Below, in pieces: positions 1 through 12,619 of a stretch of 64,000 nt of DNA (position 1 is the stretch's first letter; every line of letters begins with the position of its first letter). The stretch comes from Ascaris suum (lineage: Eukaryota > Nematoda > Chromadorea > Rhabditida > Ascarididae). The position numbers were made by a program, and so were the translations under genes. The stretch lies in the NCBI GenBank assembly GCA_013433145.1, contig CM024187.1, positions 806,001-870,000 of the forward strand, given 5' to 3'. The notes under the pieces are model-generated. The model saw only the letters and a list, made by a program, of their open reading frames with translations, did not search any database and had not been told where the DNA came from.

Positions 1-193
1 TTCAGCAACCAGACATTCTCGCATGAAACCTTCATAATAAACGAGATCATCACAACCGTGGTCTACTGATATCATATCAACAGCCAAAAGAGCAGCGCCT
101 TACGTCTACGACAGTTCGTGAGACGATGCGTTGTCAGTTGAAATAGCACATACGCCGTTGAGAGAAATGAGATCATCGAACGGCAAAATGGAT

Positions 194-975
194 CTAATTC
201 GTCGTCACCACGAGGAACTTTGATGAGGTCGCAGAGCGTTTCACTCTTGAGGTGCTAGGTGCTGGCGAAAACAGCTCCAGGCATTCACGGAATTTCTCGT
301 TCCGGAAGCAGTTTTTTCTGCAAAAAAAATTTCACTTTGCCATTGTATCCGCGAAAATGTGAACTGAAAGCGCATTACAAATTAGTTGTTGAAGTGGGCA
401 AACGCTCCAGTACGAAATCCTATCGTCACACCTCTATTTTACGAACTGCGTATCAATGTTTTACTCCTTGGTAGCTTAAATCCAGGTGATTTTCTAATCG
501 GTGATGTTCGCACGCAAAAAATGAAAGCAGCTACTGTATCTTGATGCAACCGCATGCAAAAAAAAAAAAAAAAAAAAAAAAAACAATCTCAATGAATGAA
601 GGATAGTTGGTAAGTTTCAATAGTGAGTACTACAGAAAAAAAGTTCCCTGAGATCTCTGTAATGTGTCTTTTGATATGTTTATATGCCATCATTTGGTGA
701 AATATTGTTGAATTGTTTTTTAGGTATACTCTGCTCATTACGGAGTTCGTCAACTATGAAAAAACTGGAAAAGAGTACAGTTTGAACGCTCGCCTGCATT
801 CCGCCCTGAGACTGTTTTGCTCGTGTGAGAACATTTCATGGCACATCTCGCATACCCGATCCATAATTGCGTGCAACGGCTCATTTTTGTATACCGGACA
901 ACTCGGGTCTAATTCCTCCCAGTTCCTATCGCCACGCTTCTTTAATGGTTCCAGCAACGAAGCTTCTAAGTTAGC
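194..975 (-). CDS. CHH/ITP-type neuropeptide hormone precursor (3' two exons)
   Basis: Two minus-strand exons, 975-794 and 317-194 (stop TAG at 194-196), join in phase. The first exon contains a dibasic KKR cleavage site followed by GDRNWEELD and the mature peptide. The mature peptide has six cysteines spaced C-x15-C-x2-C-x14-C-x3-C-x8-C, ending in NCFRNEKFRECLELF. This is the pattern of the crustacean hyperglycaemic hormone / ion transport peptide family (usual spacing 15-2-12-3-8), secreted peptide hormones with three disulfides. The intron falls in the Arg codon after the fourth cysteine, where I recall CHH/ITP genes having an intron. The donor there is GC (TGCAG then GCGAGC). The nearest in-phase GT donor, 15 nt further on, would widen C4-C5 to eight residues. 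The acceptor is TTTTTTTTGCAG. The first exon begins at TATTTAG in phase 0, so the signal peptide lies further upstream and was not securely found. Family call fairly sure; the 5' end is missing. Confidence 0.72.
558..583. repeat. poly(A) run, 26 nt
   Basis: Uninterrupted A run on the plus strand, inside the intron of the peptide hormone gene. Confidence 0.9.
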
Positions 976-1120
976 CTAAATAGGAACACCATTTAGTTTA
1001 CCTTGTTTCTGTCGAAATTGTTGTTTTTAGAAAAGGGCATGATAAGCACGGGAAACCAACAGAGATAGCTGAAAACAATTTTCGATATTTTTTCCACAAG
1101 TGTTTACAGAATAGTGACGC

Positions 1121-1291
<171 letters not shown>

Positions 1292-1311
1292 GCTTCGCCT
1301 TGTTCACCCAC

Positions 1312-1388
1312 ATAGTTTTGCAAAGATCTTCTCACTCGCTTCAAGCCCGCTTCCCAATTCCAACTACCACGATGCTCAGCAGCTCTTG
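1312..1388 (-). CDS. possible propeptide exon of the CHH-like gene
   Basis: An acceptor (CAATTAG) is followed by 25 open codons reading [20 protein letters not shown] and then SLQNY, ending in phase 0 at a GTGGGT donor. Phase 0 fits the 975-794 exon. KR and RR dibasic sites suit a neuropeptide propeptide. A still smaller piece at 1732-1705 (AKPEHKDPP plus 1 nt, donor GTGAGG) would splice into it in phase. No hydrophobic signal peptide was found upstream, and such short exons can arise by chance, so the link to the hormone gene is inference. Confidence 0.28.
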
Positions 1389-1732
1389 CTAATTGTCTAT
1401 TTTACCGCGACTTCAATATGGTTCTTCAGCAGGCCTTCCGTTTATTAGAACTATTCTGCTGTAATTCCTTATTTTAGACATATGTTTATGGATATTGTGT
1501 ACTCTCGCTAGGAAATAAGTGAAGCCTAAGGCATGTAGCTGAAGTATAAAAATGTAATAGTTTGATGATAACTGGTGTAGCTGTTCTACTCACCGCAAGC
1601 TTTACTGAAAACTTTTTGTTCATGTCGTGCAGGAGGTTCATAAACGTCTCAAAATGCGATTATTCGTCTATTCGAGCATGTCATGAACGAATTTTTGACC
1701 TCACCAGGAGGATCTTTGTGTTCCGGTTTCGC

Positions 1733-4700
1733 CTGCAGCTTACACCACGAGCTTGACCTAGTTAGACGTACGCTTATGCAACAGCTTAGACTTAGGCTTG
1801 AGCCTCCTCTTAAGTTTAGGCTTTGAACTAAGCTTGCGGTTGAACTAAGAAAGTTTAAAAAATTTTGTAAGATGACAGAACGCTCAGATGACGTCTGGTG
1901 GGTATTCAACCATTCCAGTCAACATCAGCGAAGCCGGCAGTGTTCGCTTTCAACCGTGTGAATGGTGAAAATTGTTCCCATCGTAAAAAACCTGGAAGAT
2001 TTCAACCCATCCATACAGCCCAGTGACTCACTAAGTACTTTGAAAGCGACTCGTCGCCTGTAATTCTGCTTACACTTCAACAAATTTCATTCAAAGGAAG
2101 GGCTGCTATTTAGCGCAACTTAGGCTTGTTTTATTTGAAAAGTATAAGCAAAAAAATGAGGGGAACAGCTGTTAAAAAGAACATTTGATTATGAAGGGGG
2201 GAGCAGTTTGTAAAGAAATTGATCAGCAACATGAGCACATATGAAAGGGAGCGAATTTGGTTTTGCATCTCAGAATTTGTTTCACCAGTAAACGGATTAA
2301 CCTAAAGTCAATCTCGGCTGGAAGGCTGATCCTCTAAACATTAAAATTTTCAATAAAAACACCACCAAAGAATGAAGAAATCGTCAAAAATATCTTGTAA
2401 GAAAAATTTACAATAATAAGAGTCAATGAAACGGATCAATTTCACTTAAAATAACCGCAGACTTTATGCTTTTTATGATGAAAGTAAGATGCATTTTTCG
2501 ATGATCAATAGGTCTTTGAAATGCAGAAAGGGAAGGTTCATTTTCGCAAGAGAAAGATGTAGAGAAATTTTTGTGAGCAAAAGACTGAGACCTTTTGAGA
2601 GTTGAGAGACTCCCTTCTTTGAGAAACATTAGGTTCCTTTTCCTCTGCCCGAAGAATATTTGCCCCCTGCACTTGTAATCCCTGACGCCCACTTAATGAT
2701 GTGATGAAATAGAAGAACTGAAGCTGTCGAAATAATAATAACCTCAGCTCAGTAAAATTGTGAATTTGCTGTACGTGCTGAGATTTATTGTGTTATGATT
2801 CTTCAGTCACTTGCGCCACTTTAGGGCCTGTCGTGATCAGCTTGAATGGTGTCTGCCCATATTTTCCACCTCAGTTTGCAGGATTCTTACACTTCCACAT
2901 CAGGCTTAATGTATCAGCCTTAATTAACACCACATTGTATTCCATCGAGCGTTCGCCCAATTGAAGTATCTTTCCAATGTCTTATTGTCTCGCTTCCATT
3001 AAAGATGTTTGCCTCAAATACGATATATGTTTTTCCCTTTATGATCCGGATTTGAAGCGTTCTACAGGAGTGCGCAACTTTTCTCTGACTGAGAACATTA
3101 AAGAGGAACATAGAAAAACACAGGCTTTTGCATTATAGAGTTGAAAAAAGTTACGCCACGTCTCTTAATGACTGCTGCAGGTGAAAGAGAAGGTGAAAAG
3201 AGAAGCATAAAGCAAAGAAATTTACAAAGGCTTCCGTGCATATTTAAATAAAAATCTTCCTTCCATAGTGAGAACTGTTATCAGCCGCTTTTTGAATAGA
3301 CGCCTCTTTTCCTTTCTCAATAGTCGCATTCCTCTTCATAAAAGGACACCTCTCTCAACCGTCATTTTATGGTAGCAGGCGCTAATGCGTTTTAAAGACT
3401 TTTGTTACCAGAAAAAAATCATGAACTGACACAGAAGCTGCTATGCCTATTTCCTTTACCTCATTGATTACCACTAAAAAACTATTTGCAGCTAGTTCAA
3501 GTTTATTTATGGAGCATTGGGCTTTTTCATGCGACTTTCGAAGCATTGCACTCCTACACTGCTCCTCTCCCTCCTATTCTCCCCCCTCACCCCTCCCATA
3601 GAATCGGGGGGTCGTGGTTTCAGAGGCTGTTATTCAAAATTATGCGGTAGCGCTTTTAAATAAAACGCCAACAATATAATTCACGGAAGATCGAATAAAT
3701 GTCATTAAAAGATTGCCCATTTGTTCAACAAGTCGACATGATGGGATGACTACCAAAATCAACTGGGACATAAATTTTCGCATGTTGAATTTAAAGATAG
3801 CTAATTACGCAGTTTTCATAAGCATGAATTTCTTCAGTGAAGTTTACGTTGTTTAACAGGATGTCTAGCATATTACATCGCAGTCATTTTTCATCAGCTC
3901 ATCGTCTTATCGCTGATGGCAAGTTCTCATTTCTTAGATCCTAGTTGACGGCACATCGGCATTCTGATGACATCGTTTTTTCTTTTCCCAATTGACATTT
4001 CTCTGCAATTTTGCGTCCAATGAGTGCAAAACGAAGAATTGCGCAAGAAAAAAAAAACGTCGTAAAGATGGATAGCAATGAACGCTAAAAATCGCTTATA
4101 ATTTAGAGGAAAAAGTTCCCTCTTAAATGTAGAGGAGCCTATGAAGCAGCCAATTAACGAAAGAACAGTTATTAAACTCTCACTTATACAGACTTTCTTG
4201 AATTGCACCATTTAACCTCTTGTTCGCTATTTTATAGAAAACCCTCTCCTCTCAATTCATAAAGAATGTCTACTTTTTTCGTAGTAATTATCTTCTTAAA
4301 CACGGTTTAGTGGCCTTTTTTCAGGGTTATTATATTGGCACAGATATACACTTATTTGCGTCACACTGCGCACTACTTTTCTAGGGAGTTAAGTGAGACA
4401 AATTACTGCTTTCATTACGGATAACTGTATAGATTAAGTGCGAAAACCTCATGGAGCTGATATGAGGGATAATTTAGCAATGAGACGGATGCGCATCAAC
4501 ATTAATGAGCTGACTCTACTCTTTGATTTGTTACCTACCGAATTGTAAGTTTAAATAACGTGCAGTACTTATATGACAAAGCTTTCTCTCGATTTTACAT
4601 AGGAATGTGTAGCATTTAAATGATGGAACAGCTAAACTCCTTCTACCACATCGTTAAATAAGAACAGTAAATTTTCAAGTAAAAGGTAAAAGGCCAAGTG

Positions 4701-5186
4701 CTCAGTGAAAAGTCATCAGACGACCGCTTCTGCATGCTCTTACTTTGCAAGCTTCGACTCTACAGCTAACAACCACTTTAAAATTGGTCAACAGTATTCA
4801 TCACTCTCTTTGTTGGTTACATGCCGGATTTGCTGGCTGTTAGTTAATATAAACATTTCCAAAAAAACGTTTAATCTTGAACCACGAACATCAATACATT
4901 TATAACCTCATTTCCGTTCCGGATCTGATAACAGACTTGGTGTTAAATTTCTGGATTGAAATACGAGCTTTAGAGTTTCTATATGTTGCGTTTCAATATT
5001 CAGTGTTTTGTAGAAAATTATTTTTTTTTCCTTTTTTTATTTTGCTAGCTCATTAATTGTATTCATTTGATACTACTCAAACAGCACTATGCACCTTATG
5101 GATTTTTCCCCGTCGTTTATCATCTCTTATATCTATTTTATTGGCGAAAGCAGATTTGCATCCACATTACTGAGGGATAAAATCGC
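1733..5186. other. no supported gene
   Basis: AT-rich sequence. A minus-strand frame at 2938-3111 and short frames elsewhere are open, but none has a recognisable domain or a convincing pair of splice sites. I see nothing firm here. Confidence 0.4.
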
Positions 5187-6033
5187 TCAGATTAAAATTA
5201 CCGGTGAAATGTAGTCGTCGACGCTTTGCACGATATATGAGCGGCTTTCGACGATTGCTGAGGCGTGTGCAAGCATAACAATAATAGCCGCAATGATGTG
5301 GTAATTGAAACCGATAATCGGTGCAGTTCGACTTTTTGCCTTAGCGAAATGCTCGAGCTGCTCATCCGACGAACGCATACTGCCCATTTGTCGCTCTCCC
5401 ATCCAAAGTACCATCCTATCTAGATCCTCTCTGTAGTGATCACCTGTTATTTAAACATCTAGCACAACTAACTATCGCATAAACGCTACCATTATCAAGG
5501 CTCACAATTTCTCTGCTGGATTGGTGGCCGTTAAATAGTGGCCGTTAAATAGACGAAGTCACTTCGGCAGCAGCGACTGAAACACTGATGCTGAGGCCAT
5601 GGGTCCTGTCATCATCTTCGGCGTTTGTCAACCATCTACCATAGTTGAACTGCGCTAGTAAGGACGTTGAGATCATAAGTGCAAAAACTTTTCAACGTCT
5701 TTAGGGATTTTTTCGTATGACAGAGTTCAATGACGATAATTTTACTTACTATTTCGGGCATGTTTACAATCAGCCGGCAACGCCATAGATGAGGCAGGGA
5801 ATGAAATATACAACTGGAATGATGGTAAAAAATTTATAGCTCCTTAACGGGCACTGCTTACCTTGAAGAGAAATAGGTGACACTGAGACTTCGTAAGTTT
5901 TCTTTATCCTAACTCCTTCGCAGCAAATATCATGAAAAATCAACCGGAAGTATAGGCGGATGACAACAAGTTTCGCTAAGAAAGTGTCATTTCGGTTGGC
6001 AAAGCCTGCGCCAGAACTATCACAGCACTTCAT
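5187..6033 (-). CDS. unrecognised two-exon gene, 142 aa, one or two hydrophobic segments
   Basis: Exon 1 runs 6033-5862: an ATG six bases after a TTTCTAG (possible trans-splice site), then a strong donor CAAG|GTAAGC. Exon 2 runs 5443-5187: acceptor TAACAG, stop at 5187-5189. The split codon (g + gt, Gly) keeps the frame. A minus-strand AATAAA about 50 bases past the stop fits a 3' end. Exon 1 has Cys pairs and a hydrophobic stretch; exon 2 contains FNYHIIAAIIVMLAHASAIV, a likely membrane segment. The intron (5861-5444) also holds an open frame with ATG (MISTSLLAQFNYGRW..., stop about 5550) that could be an alternative exon. I do not recognise the family. The splice fit is good, but the model could still be chance. 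Confidence 0.45.
5525..5552. repeat. tandem duplication of a 14-bp unit
   Basis: TGGCCGTTAAATAG occurs twice back to back, within the intron of the gene at 5187-6033. Confidence 0.9.
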
Positions 6034-6796
6034 TAATAGCTAGAAATTAGCCATAAGGTTCTTTTCAAAATTAATGGATCAGTTTGAAAGGTGGCACAGG
6101 ATGCCATCCCAGGACAAAATTATATCATCAAGGTTTTGTACCTCTAGTCTTAGGCATTAGCAAATTGAAATCGCCGGACAGACAAACGGACACATGTAAA
6201 CAGACAAACGTTACCATGCATTTTGCAAATACGGCTTTACAAAAGTGCATAAAAAGAGGGAGATAAGCTGTATTATATTTATCAACTAATAAATTTCGAT
6301 ATTTTGCCCTAAGCACCTATGGAGTCGTGGGAAAATTATGGTTAAAAAATTTTCTGAGGTGTGGGAAAACAGCTGTTCAAACAAAATCATGACCACACTC
6401 TTCGGCATGATCACAACCATTGCGCTGGTGAACACAAAACGACAGATTTGAAACAAACATACTGTCGAACCAAGCTGTAAACACGGTCACAGAATCAAAA
6501 ACAGTTGCATATTGCATTCAATTTGAAACCTTTCGCATTAACTGACGATCGTGGGCACGTAATATGAATGTCAAAAATCCTCGTAAGGTGTACAATTAAG
6601 ACAATTTTCAGAGCAAGCAATGTCGTAAATTCTTCACAATGAAATAAATGACAACAGTTCTCTCCAGGTGAATTGGAGTATCTTTTTTGCCAGGAGACTA
6701 GATTATTTGCAACATGTAATCGAGTTTTGTTTTCTCAACTTAAAATGGACAAACGGATTCTTTCTTTTGAGTATTCGTCCGTTCTTTCAATATTGA

Positions 6797-7003
6797 GGTA
6801 ATATTAAAGTTATCAAGACATATTTCGAGCATGGCATTATCATCGCCCCTAATGTAACTCCTGCAAAAGCCATAAAGTTGGCGAGCTACCTACTTTGTTG
6901 CTCAGAACCTTCGCACCTTATCTATGATGCAGAGAGAGCCAGCGAAGCACATAGGAGACTCAAGACTGCTGGAAAACTGGGCATAGCACTGAAGAGCTGT
7001 TGA
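6797..7003 (+). CDS. open frame resembling the C-terminus of a quinone-oxidoreductase-like protein (fragment)
   Basis: A plus-strand frame of 68 codons between stops contains ERASEAHRRLKTAGKLGIAL near its end. That resembles the 'EAHrrLe.g...GKiVL' tail of medium-chain dehydrogenase/quinone oxidoreductases. There is no ATG. A GTAACT at 6850 could be a donor. I found no catalytic or nucleotide-binding exon nearby, so it could be a decayed fragment or a chance match. Confidence 0.25.
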   Translation, partial: GNIKVIKTYFEHGIIIAPNVTPAKAIKLASYLLCCSEPSHLIYDAERASEAHRRLKTAGKLGIALKSC

Positions 7004-7156
7004 GGCGATCCAGTTGGCACGTAATGTTTATTATCATCTGGACAACTCCATGAACCTTTCGTTGGTGCTTCTTAGAGCAACTGAAGGCAGTAATTTCCGC
7101 TGTTACTAATTAGAAGAGACTGAAGAGGAGTAGCATAGCGAATATACAGCGACCAA

Positions 7157-7711
7157 TTATCCTGCCGTTTTTTTCTTTCCAAATGCACATGTGGTCTCGT
7201 CATCCCACTCCACAGCTTCTTCTGAAAACTTGTTAATTACACTATAAAGATCGCCAACGATCACCTCATAAGTGAGTTTTTTGTAGCTACCTTCACAATA
7301 TGGACAACTGCAGCCGTGATCTTGCATCTCGGTAGCTCGAATTTCTGCACTAATTTCGGTAGTTTCAGCCAGCTGATTAATTATTCCAAGAATCGAATGA
7401 AAGCAAGCTTATTACATTCAAATTAATCCTATAAAACAGTCCTGCCACAAAACTAGTACATACGAGGCGCTCACTGAGATGCATCGACGTTGTTTAATTA
7501 CTCTTCTTCACATGATGGTAGCTGATTGAGTTATTGGTAAATGAGGCGATGGCGTAAATGCGTTTGGTTCTGATATGAAGCTCTGACATGGTTTTAATTA
7601 CCGATTGCTTAGTCGTACTTTCTGCAAGTTTTGCATACCTGTAACAGTTTGAAGAGAAGCTAACAAAAAGACGATGCTCAGCAGTTGAATCCGTTCAGCC
7701 ACTGTTATCAT
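7157..7711 (-). CDS. unrecognised small secreted protein with a CxCPYC motif, 119 aa
   Basis: Three phase-consistent exons. Exon 1 (7711-7639) starts with ATG, encodes a signal peptide (MITVAERIQLLSIVFLLASL) and ends at ACAG|GTATGC. Exon 2 (7582-7512) follows the acceptor ATGTCAG and ends at a GTGAAG donor. Exon 3 (7372-7157) follows AATCAG, has 71 codons and ends in TAA. The 360-nt total is an exact codon multiple. The mature part holds four cysteines: CSCPYC, then a single Cys near TTCAFGKKK. CPYC is the glutaredoxin active-site tetrapeptide, but the surrounding sequence is not glutaredoxin-like, so no redox role is claimed. Introns of 56 and 139 nt are typical of nematodes. The family is unknown to me. 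Confidence 0.5.
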
Positions 7712-8753
7712 CGTAGCTAATAGAACGATATGTCATTAGTTCACTGAGGTGTATTATGATACGACCTGTGAGCTGATCTTTGACTGTTTAGGAAGAGAAA
7801 AGTCTCAGTACTACGCTAGGTATATATCCGCACAACTATGCATCATTTTTAAGGAGCTTTTAGCCACTCAGATGTTTCTTTCACAAAAGTTCATAGCAGA
7901 TTATAATTATATAGAGCTGCGAACGACAACAACAAAAATACGATGCGTGACAAGTGAAAGAGGATTCTAGATGAAAACGCGTTCAAAGAAAAGCAGTTTA
8001 GGCGTTTAAAAAAATGAAATCTGAGTGACGCACTTTGGTGCGAACACTATTAATATGCCCTGATGGCACCAGCCAGTGGACTTTAGATTTTTTTTTGAAA
8101 TATTGGTTTTCCACTAAATCCTGAACCAGGAGCCAGTATTATCTGGAAAAAAAGGCTAATAGTTAGGGTCAGATGTTGTATTAGCCATCAAAATCGATTT
8201 TTTAGTAATAAAGTTAAGCAGCCGAAACGAAATTCGAAATGCTTTTTTTTTTCGATTACTGCTGGAGTCGAGTCACAGAAATTTGCACTTTTTTGGCGAA
8301 ACTAGAAATATTGCAGCTCCCGATAAATCCCGATCATTTCCCGAAATTTACGTTCTAGTCGGTGGAATTTGAGTCAGAAAAGTTAGGAATTGCAGTTCTT
8401 CATTTAAACTCGCATCTTTCGTAAGCTGCCCAGATAATCTTCCTCTTATTAGAAAGTTTTCATCAAGACCATTTTTACAAGTCAGGTTTCGACTTCCTAG
8501 CCTAAAAAATTTTAGGATGTTTGTCCTCTTCGGGGTGTTTGGACTTCGAATCTTCTACGGGATCTAATGGGCACTGTTCGAATTCCCGTCAGACTTCGAA
8601 AGTTGGGTTTCCTATTTTGGAGATAGCGCTCATGATGTCTTTTTATACCAAACCTTAAGGAGGACTTTTTGGACGTCATATGGTTTTGACCTGGTGTGTT
8701 CAAACAGCCGTGAAATTTTAGTTCCATTTTTTTGAGACGAAGATGTCAAATAC

Positions 8754-9163
8754 TTATTCTCTACGAATCCGAATCGTAAGCAGGGTTTTGTGTTCCCATC
8801 GCCTAGTCCGATCCGTAACGTTCAGAATGTCATTAACTCTCGCTGCTAGTTTGCGTTCGAGGGCAGAGGTGCCAGATATGGTGCTCTCATAAAGCAAAAC
8901 TATGCGAGAAATATTCTTGAATGTGCGGGCAAGTGCAGCAAGCTAATAAACGGTATAAACATAAACGGAATGTAACGGTTGTGGCGGAATTTCACAACTT
9001 CACAATATCGCCTAGAAACATCGACGCATTTGCTCATCAAATGCAATTCTTTGCTTAGAGCTTTGGGTAATCCAAAATTTATTTTTGCAAACATAGACGA
9101 TATGCAGTTCAGCTTTCCAAGTCCCCACCGATGCCAATGACGTTGCTTAAGTGGAAAGGCCAT
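8754..9163 (-). CDS. unrecognised two-exon gene, about 117 aa
   Basis: Exon 1 (9163-8999) starts at ATGGCCTTTCC and runs 55 codons, with a basic start (LKQRHWHRWGLGKL) and a GAA|GTTGTG donor. Exon 2 (8942-8754) follows TTATTAG and runs 62 codons to TAA, containing SALERKLAARVNDIL and RRWEHKTLLTIRIRRE. The join is phase 0 and the intron is 56 nt. Exon 2 looks more protein-like than exon 1, which could instead read on unspliced for 103 codons. No domain recognised. The start is not certain because no signal or trans-splice site is obvious. Confidence 0.35.
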
Positions 9164-9607
9164 TGGGAGCAGCGTTTCGATAGGTGATGTAGCCGCTTCG
9201 TATGATGCCAATCAAAGTCATTTTACGCCTTTATCATCCATTTATTAGATTCAAGTCGCATGAACCGCGAGATCACTAGTCCGCTTCATCAGAAACCTTA
9301 ACAAATTAATGCTTATTAGGTATCAAATTAGAACAATTTCGAAAAAAAAGGTCCTATAGCTTTCATCAGAAGAGTTGTAGCACGAAATTCTGGACAGTTC
9401 AAGAAAACCGATAATTCACTCATTCAACCCCCATCCTTTCTCTCTTTGCTCCCCCTTCGCCCTCCATCTCCTTCTTTGCATGAGTTTAAGTAAAGGGTTT
9501 AGTAAAACGAGAAGTTGCAGGCACAGTGACAAGGTGTATTTTGAAGGTCAAAGGTATACGAAAGAATGTTCCACTGAGATATAACAAATATATGTTTTTT
9601 GCAACAG

Positions 9608-10187
9608 TTGCTCCATATGGCTGTCCGAATTGATGCTCTGTCGAGTGGAATCAAAAATTCTCTAGATGAAACGTAAGTACAGCTGTGCTAATGAAAAAAA
9701 TGCCGACAGCTGCAGTGAGTCGTAGCATTTTGGCTGCTGTACCGTTAGAAAACAGCTATGGCGCAAGCCTTAATCTTCCGAAAAAAAATCGAAAGAAAAG
9801 TTGCACTGCAGATGTTTCGGCTAGTACGTTGCAAAAGTAATTGAAATGATTGGAGCAGCGTCGATGTTTTTGGCGATATCGCTTCTTAAACATTACTGAA
9901 CTAATTTGCACTCCACCGCTTGAGATTCATGAAATCCTTTTAACGCCTATAGACATTTTCTATAGCAACCTAATGAATACATAAAGGTGTTAGCTTCATC
10001 CTTACAAATCTTCAGTCGTATCAATGGAACTGGAATTTCGCGACGTTTACATTTTTTTTTCTTATTTGCTCTTCCCAAAACTGAACGTTTGTTGATGGAG
10101 CTGAAGTTTTGCAATGAATGGAAAGCAGTGATGCAAAAAATCCACAGGCGCGAAGAGATGAACCCGCTAATTCCCAAGCAGAATTAG
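9608..10187 (+). CDS. unrecognised gene, last two exons
   Basis: Exon 9608-9672 lies between a strong acceptor (TTTTTTGCAACAG) and an ideal donor (GTAAGT), reading LLHMAVRIDALSSGIKNSLDE plus two bases. Exon 10016-10187 follows ATCTTCAG, completes the split Thr codon and reads through a hydrophobic stretch (LHFFFLFALP) and a charged helix-like end (WKAVMQKIHRREEMN) to TAG. The phase fit is exact across a 343-nt intron. The 5' end was not found; 9520-9570 may hold a further exon but I could not join it in frame. No family recognised. The 9-T run in the second exon makes its frame sensitive to sequencing error. Confidence 0.4.
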
Positions 10188-12619
10188 ACGAAGTCGCCTA
10201 ACTATCTCTGAAACAATAATATTGTTAAGAAGATCAGTACTGCGCTAACTCGTCCAGCTAACTTTGCGTCGCCGTTAGTTATAATTTTTGCAATTCTTTG
10301 CAAAGTCTCATGCCTGAAATTGAAGCAAATAAGTATGCTTTCTGTAAATGCGTTCAACATTTCCACATTTATAAAAATGCAAAGGAGATCATAAGAATAG
10401 GAGTGAAAAGAGTCCCAAACCTGAACGTTACGTTCCTAATCAAGCAAGTAGAAACGAAATCCTCTCATGAATATTTCAAGTGTTCTTTTATAATTTTATT
10501 ATAATGATAGAAAACGTTTTTACCGAGTTCGTAATTGAATTTGTATAAATTTTCATTTATCTTGAAGAATCCGGAACCTTTGAATGAAGAACTGTAAAAG
10601 AGACGAGCAAAATCCTCAAAATATCATCTCAGACATTCATTACAGTATGAACTTAAAGAAAAGTCTTGAATGGAGGTACTCTTTTCATCCTAACTTTAAA
10701 ATAAAAATGAACATAAAAGTTGATCAAGTCTTAATCAGCCTTCTGCGATTCCTTTGAGATAGTAGTACGTACAGACCTTAGGCTGATAAATTACTCCGTT
10801 GATGTTATAAACATCAGTGTGGGTCTTTTCACTCGCTGAATTGTTCTTCAAAATCGCTGACAAATAAGGGCTGAATAGCACTTTGGAGTAGTCTCTATGA
10901 TACTCGCTTAAGATCCGCTCAAAAAAATCTGAGGTCTGATGTATAGCAGCAGCGCTCTAGGAATGAGACGGAGAGAGTTTACTTTTTTACTAAAGTTTTT
11001 TTTTAATAGGAATTTCCAGTGGTAGTTGATTGAATAAAAACGTTAGTGATATGAGCGCAGATGAGATTCGGTTCAAATCACAATTAGCCTCGGCAGCTTT
11101 TAAAAGAAAAAAACTAACTGATTTCAAGATTTTACGTAAGGTCTATTATTGCATTTTAATCACTTCTGTGCACGTATGTGGAAATTTTCTGGAAATTCTT
11201 TCGATCTGCTGAGCCATTCGAGTAATCGATCTGAAAATAGATAATAAAGCGATGCAATGAACAAAAAAAAAAGTCAGTCATTTATCCGTCTATCATTTTT
11301 AAGTTCTCCTCAAATGAAAATGATGAGTACTTTCACAGAATGCGCTGTTTGCAGTTGATGTTTCGAAAGGGTATCATAAAATATTTGAAACAAAAAAAGT
11401 GCTATTCTTCGGCAAATTTGATCGGTCAAGTTGTAAAATAGTGCATCATTTATTACGTTCATTTGGAGTGTTAACGTCATTGGGATTCAAGTATAAACAA
11501 GCAAAAATTGCCGTCGAATTCATCTAGCAATGTGCCCAGAGGATTGACAGTCGTAAATCAATGTCTTTAGCGGGTTTCAGAAAAGTCTGGAATTGATAAA
11601 CGGTCACAGCATCAATTTTTCACATAAGAGTAACTTTGCACTTCTTGCGTTGAATGAGATATGCCCCCAGCTGATGCCATGCTCTCACCTCATTAGCTAG
11701 CTACATTAAAATAACCCATTGAAGTGCGCTGCCATTTCGAAAATGGAATAGGGATTTGTGATTGGCGAGCCGCTTTATGAGATAGTTAAAATGGGAGGAC
11801 GAAAATTAATTTTTCTCTCAGTCTTTTTTATTCCAAATGAACGTTTCCATTTTGTAAACCAGCGGAAAAAAAGGCTCTAGAATAGAGGATACTAGTGGAA
11901 TAAAGTTTTTGGAGGTAAGTTCTGAAGGAATTCATGCGTGGAAAGTGAAACCTTTATTCTCGACAGAGTACAACCATAGATAATCTATCACAAAATCGCA
12001 TACTGTTGTCATCTCCAATTTGAAGGGAGTTTCAAAAGAGGATACAAAACTGCGTTCTTTGGAAATATTGGTGATTCCATTTTGTGAACGCAAATTTTCA
12101 TGCAGATGCTGAATTGACCTGCAATTTTGTAGCTTTAGCGAATTGGGGTTGCACCTCCATGCCCCGCATTGATTGAAGAAAGGTAACACTTTTCATATTT
12201 TTCGTAAAAATGAAGCTAATCCCCCTCAATCCACTCCTGGAACGAGCCCTATTTTTGAAATCTTAAGTATGTTTCGATATAAAGTTGTGCAACTCATTCA
12301 TAAGCATACTAAATTTTCAACTTATAAGTACAACTTCATCTCGGCAAATAACGCTACATTCAAAAGTGTTTATAGCTAAAACAAAGTGCGTCCATATTGC
12401 AATTCGCTAAATTCACTATTTTGTCGTCATTTGTGTTAAAGAATTCTTTTTTTGTCAAAAAATACTTCGTGAAATTGCAGTAAAATAATATTAACCCTCA
12501 ATCATATGAAGGGAAACAAGAAACGCTAATATGATAGAAATGAAGGCTAGCAATTCAGAGAGCTTGAATATGAAAACTACTTAGTAATATCGCTATTGAA
12601 TGAGAGTAAACTTTCGTAG
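10188..12619. other. no supported gene
   Basis: AT-rich DNA with isolated exon-like fragments. On plus: an ATG frame at about 11050 (MSADEIRFKSQLASAAFKRK) ending at TTAC|GTAAGG, and a short frame ending at GGAG|GTAAGT near 11914. On minus: an open frame at 11932-12189. None could be linked into a gene. Confidence 0.35.

Noticed and set aside
1..250. Minus-strand frame after CCTAG (KSETLCDLIKVPRGDDELD) joined through a 38-nt intron to LDHGCDDLVYYEGF
   Set aside because: It overlaps the hormone exon in a different frame; the hormone frame carries the conserved CFRNEKFREC motif. Kept only as an open frame by chance.
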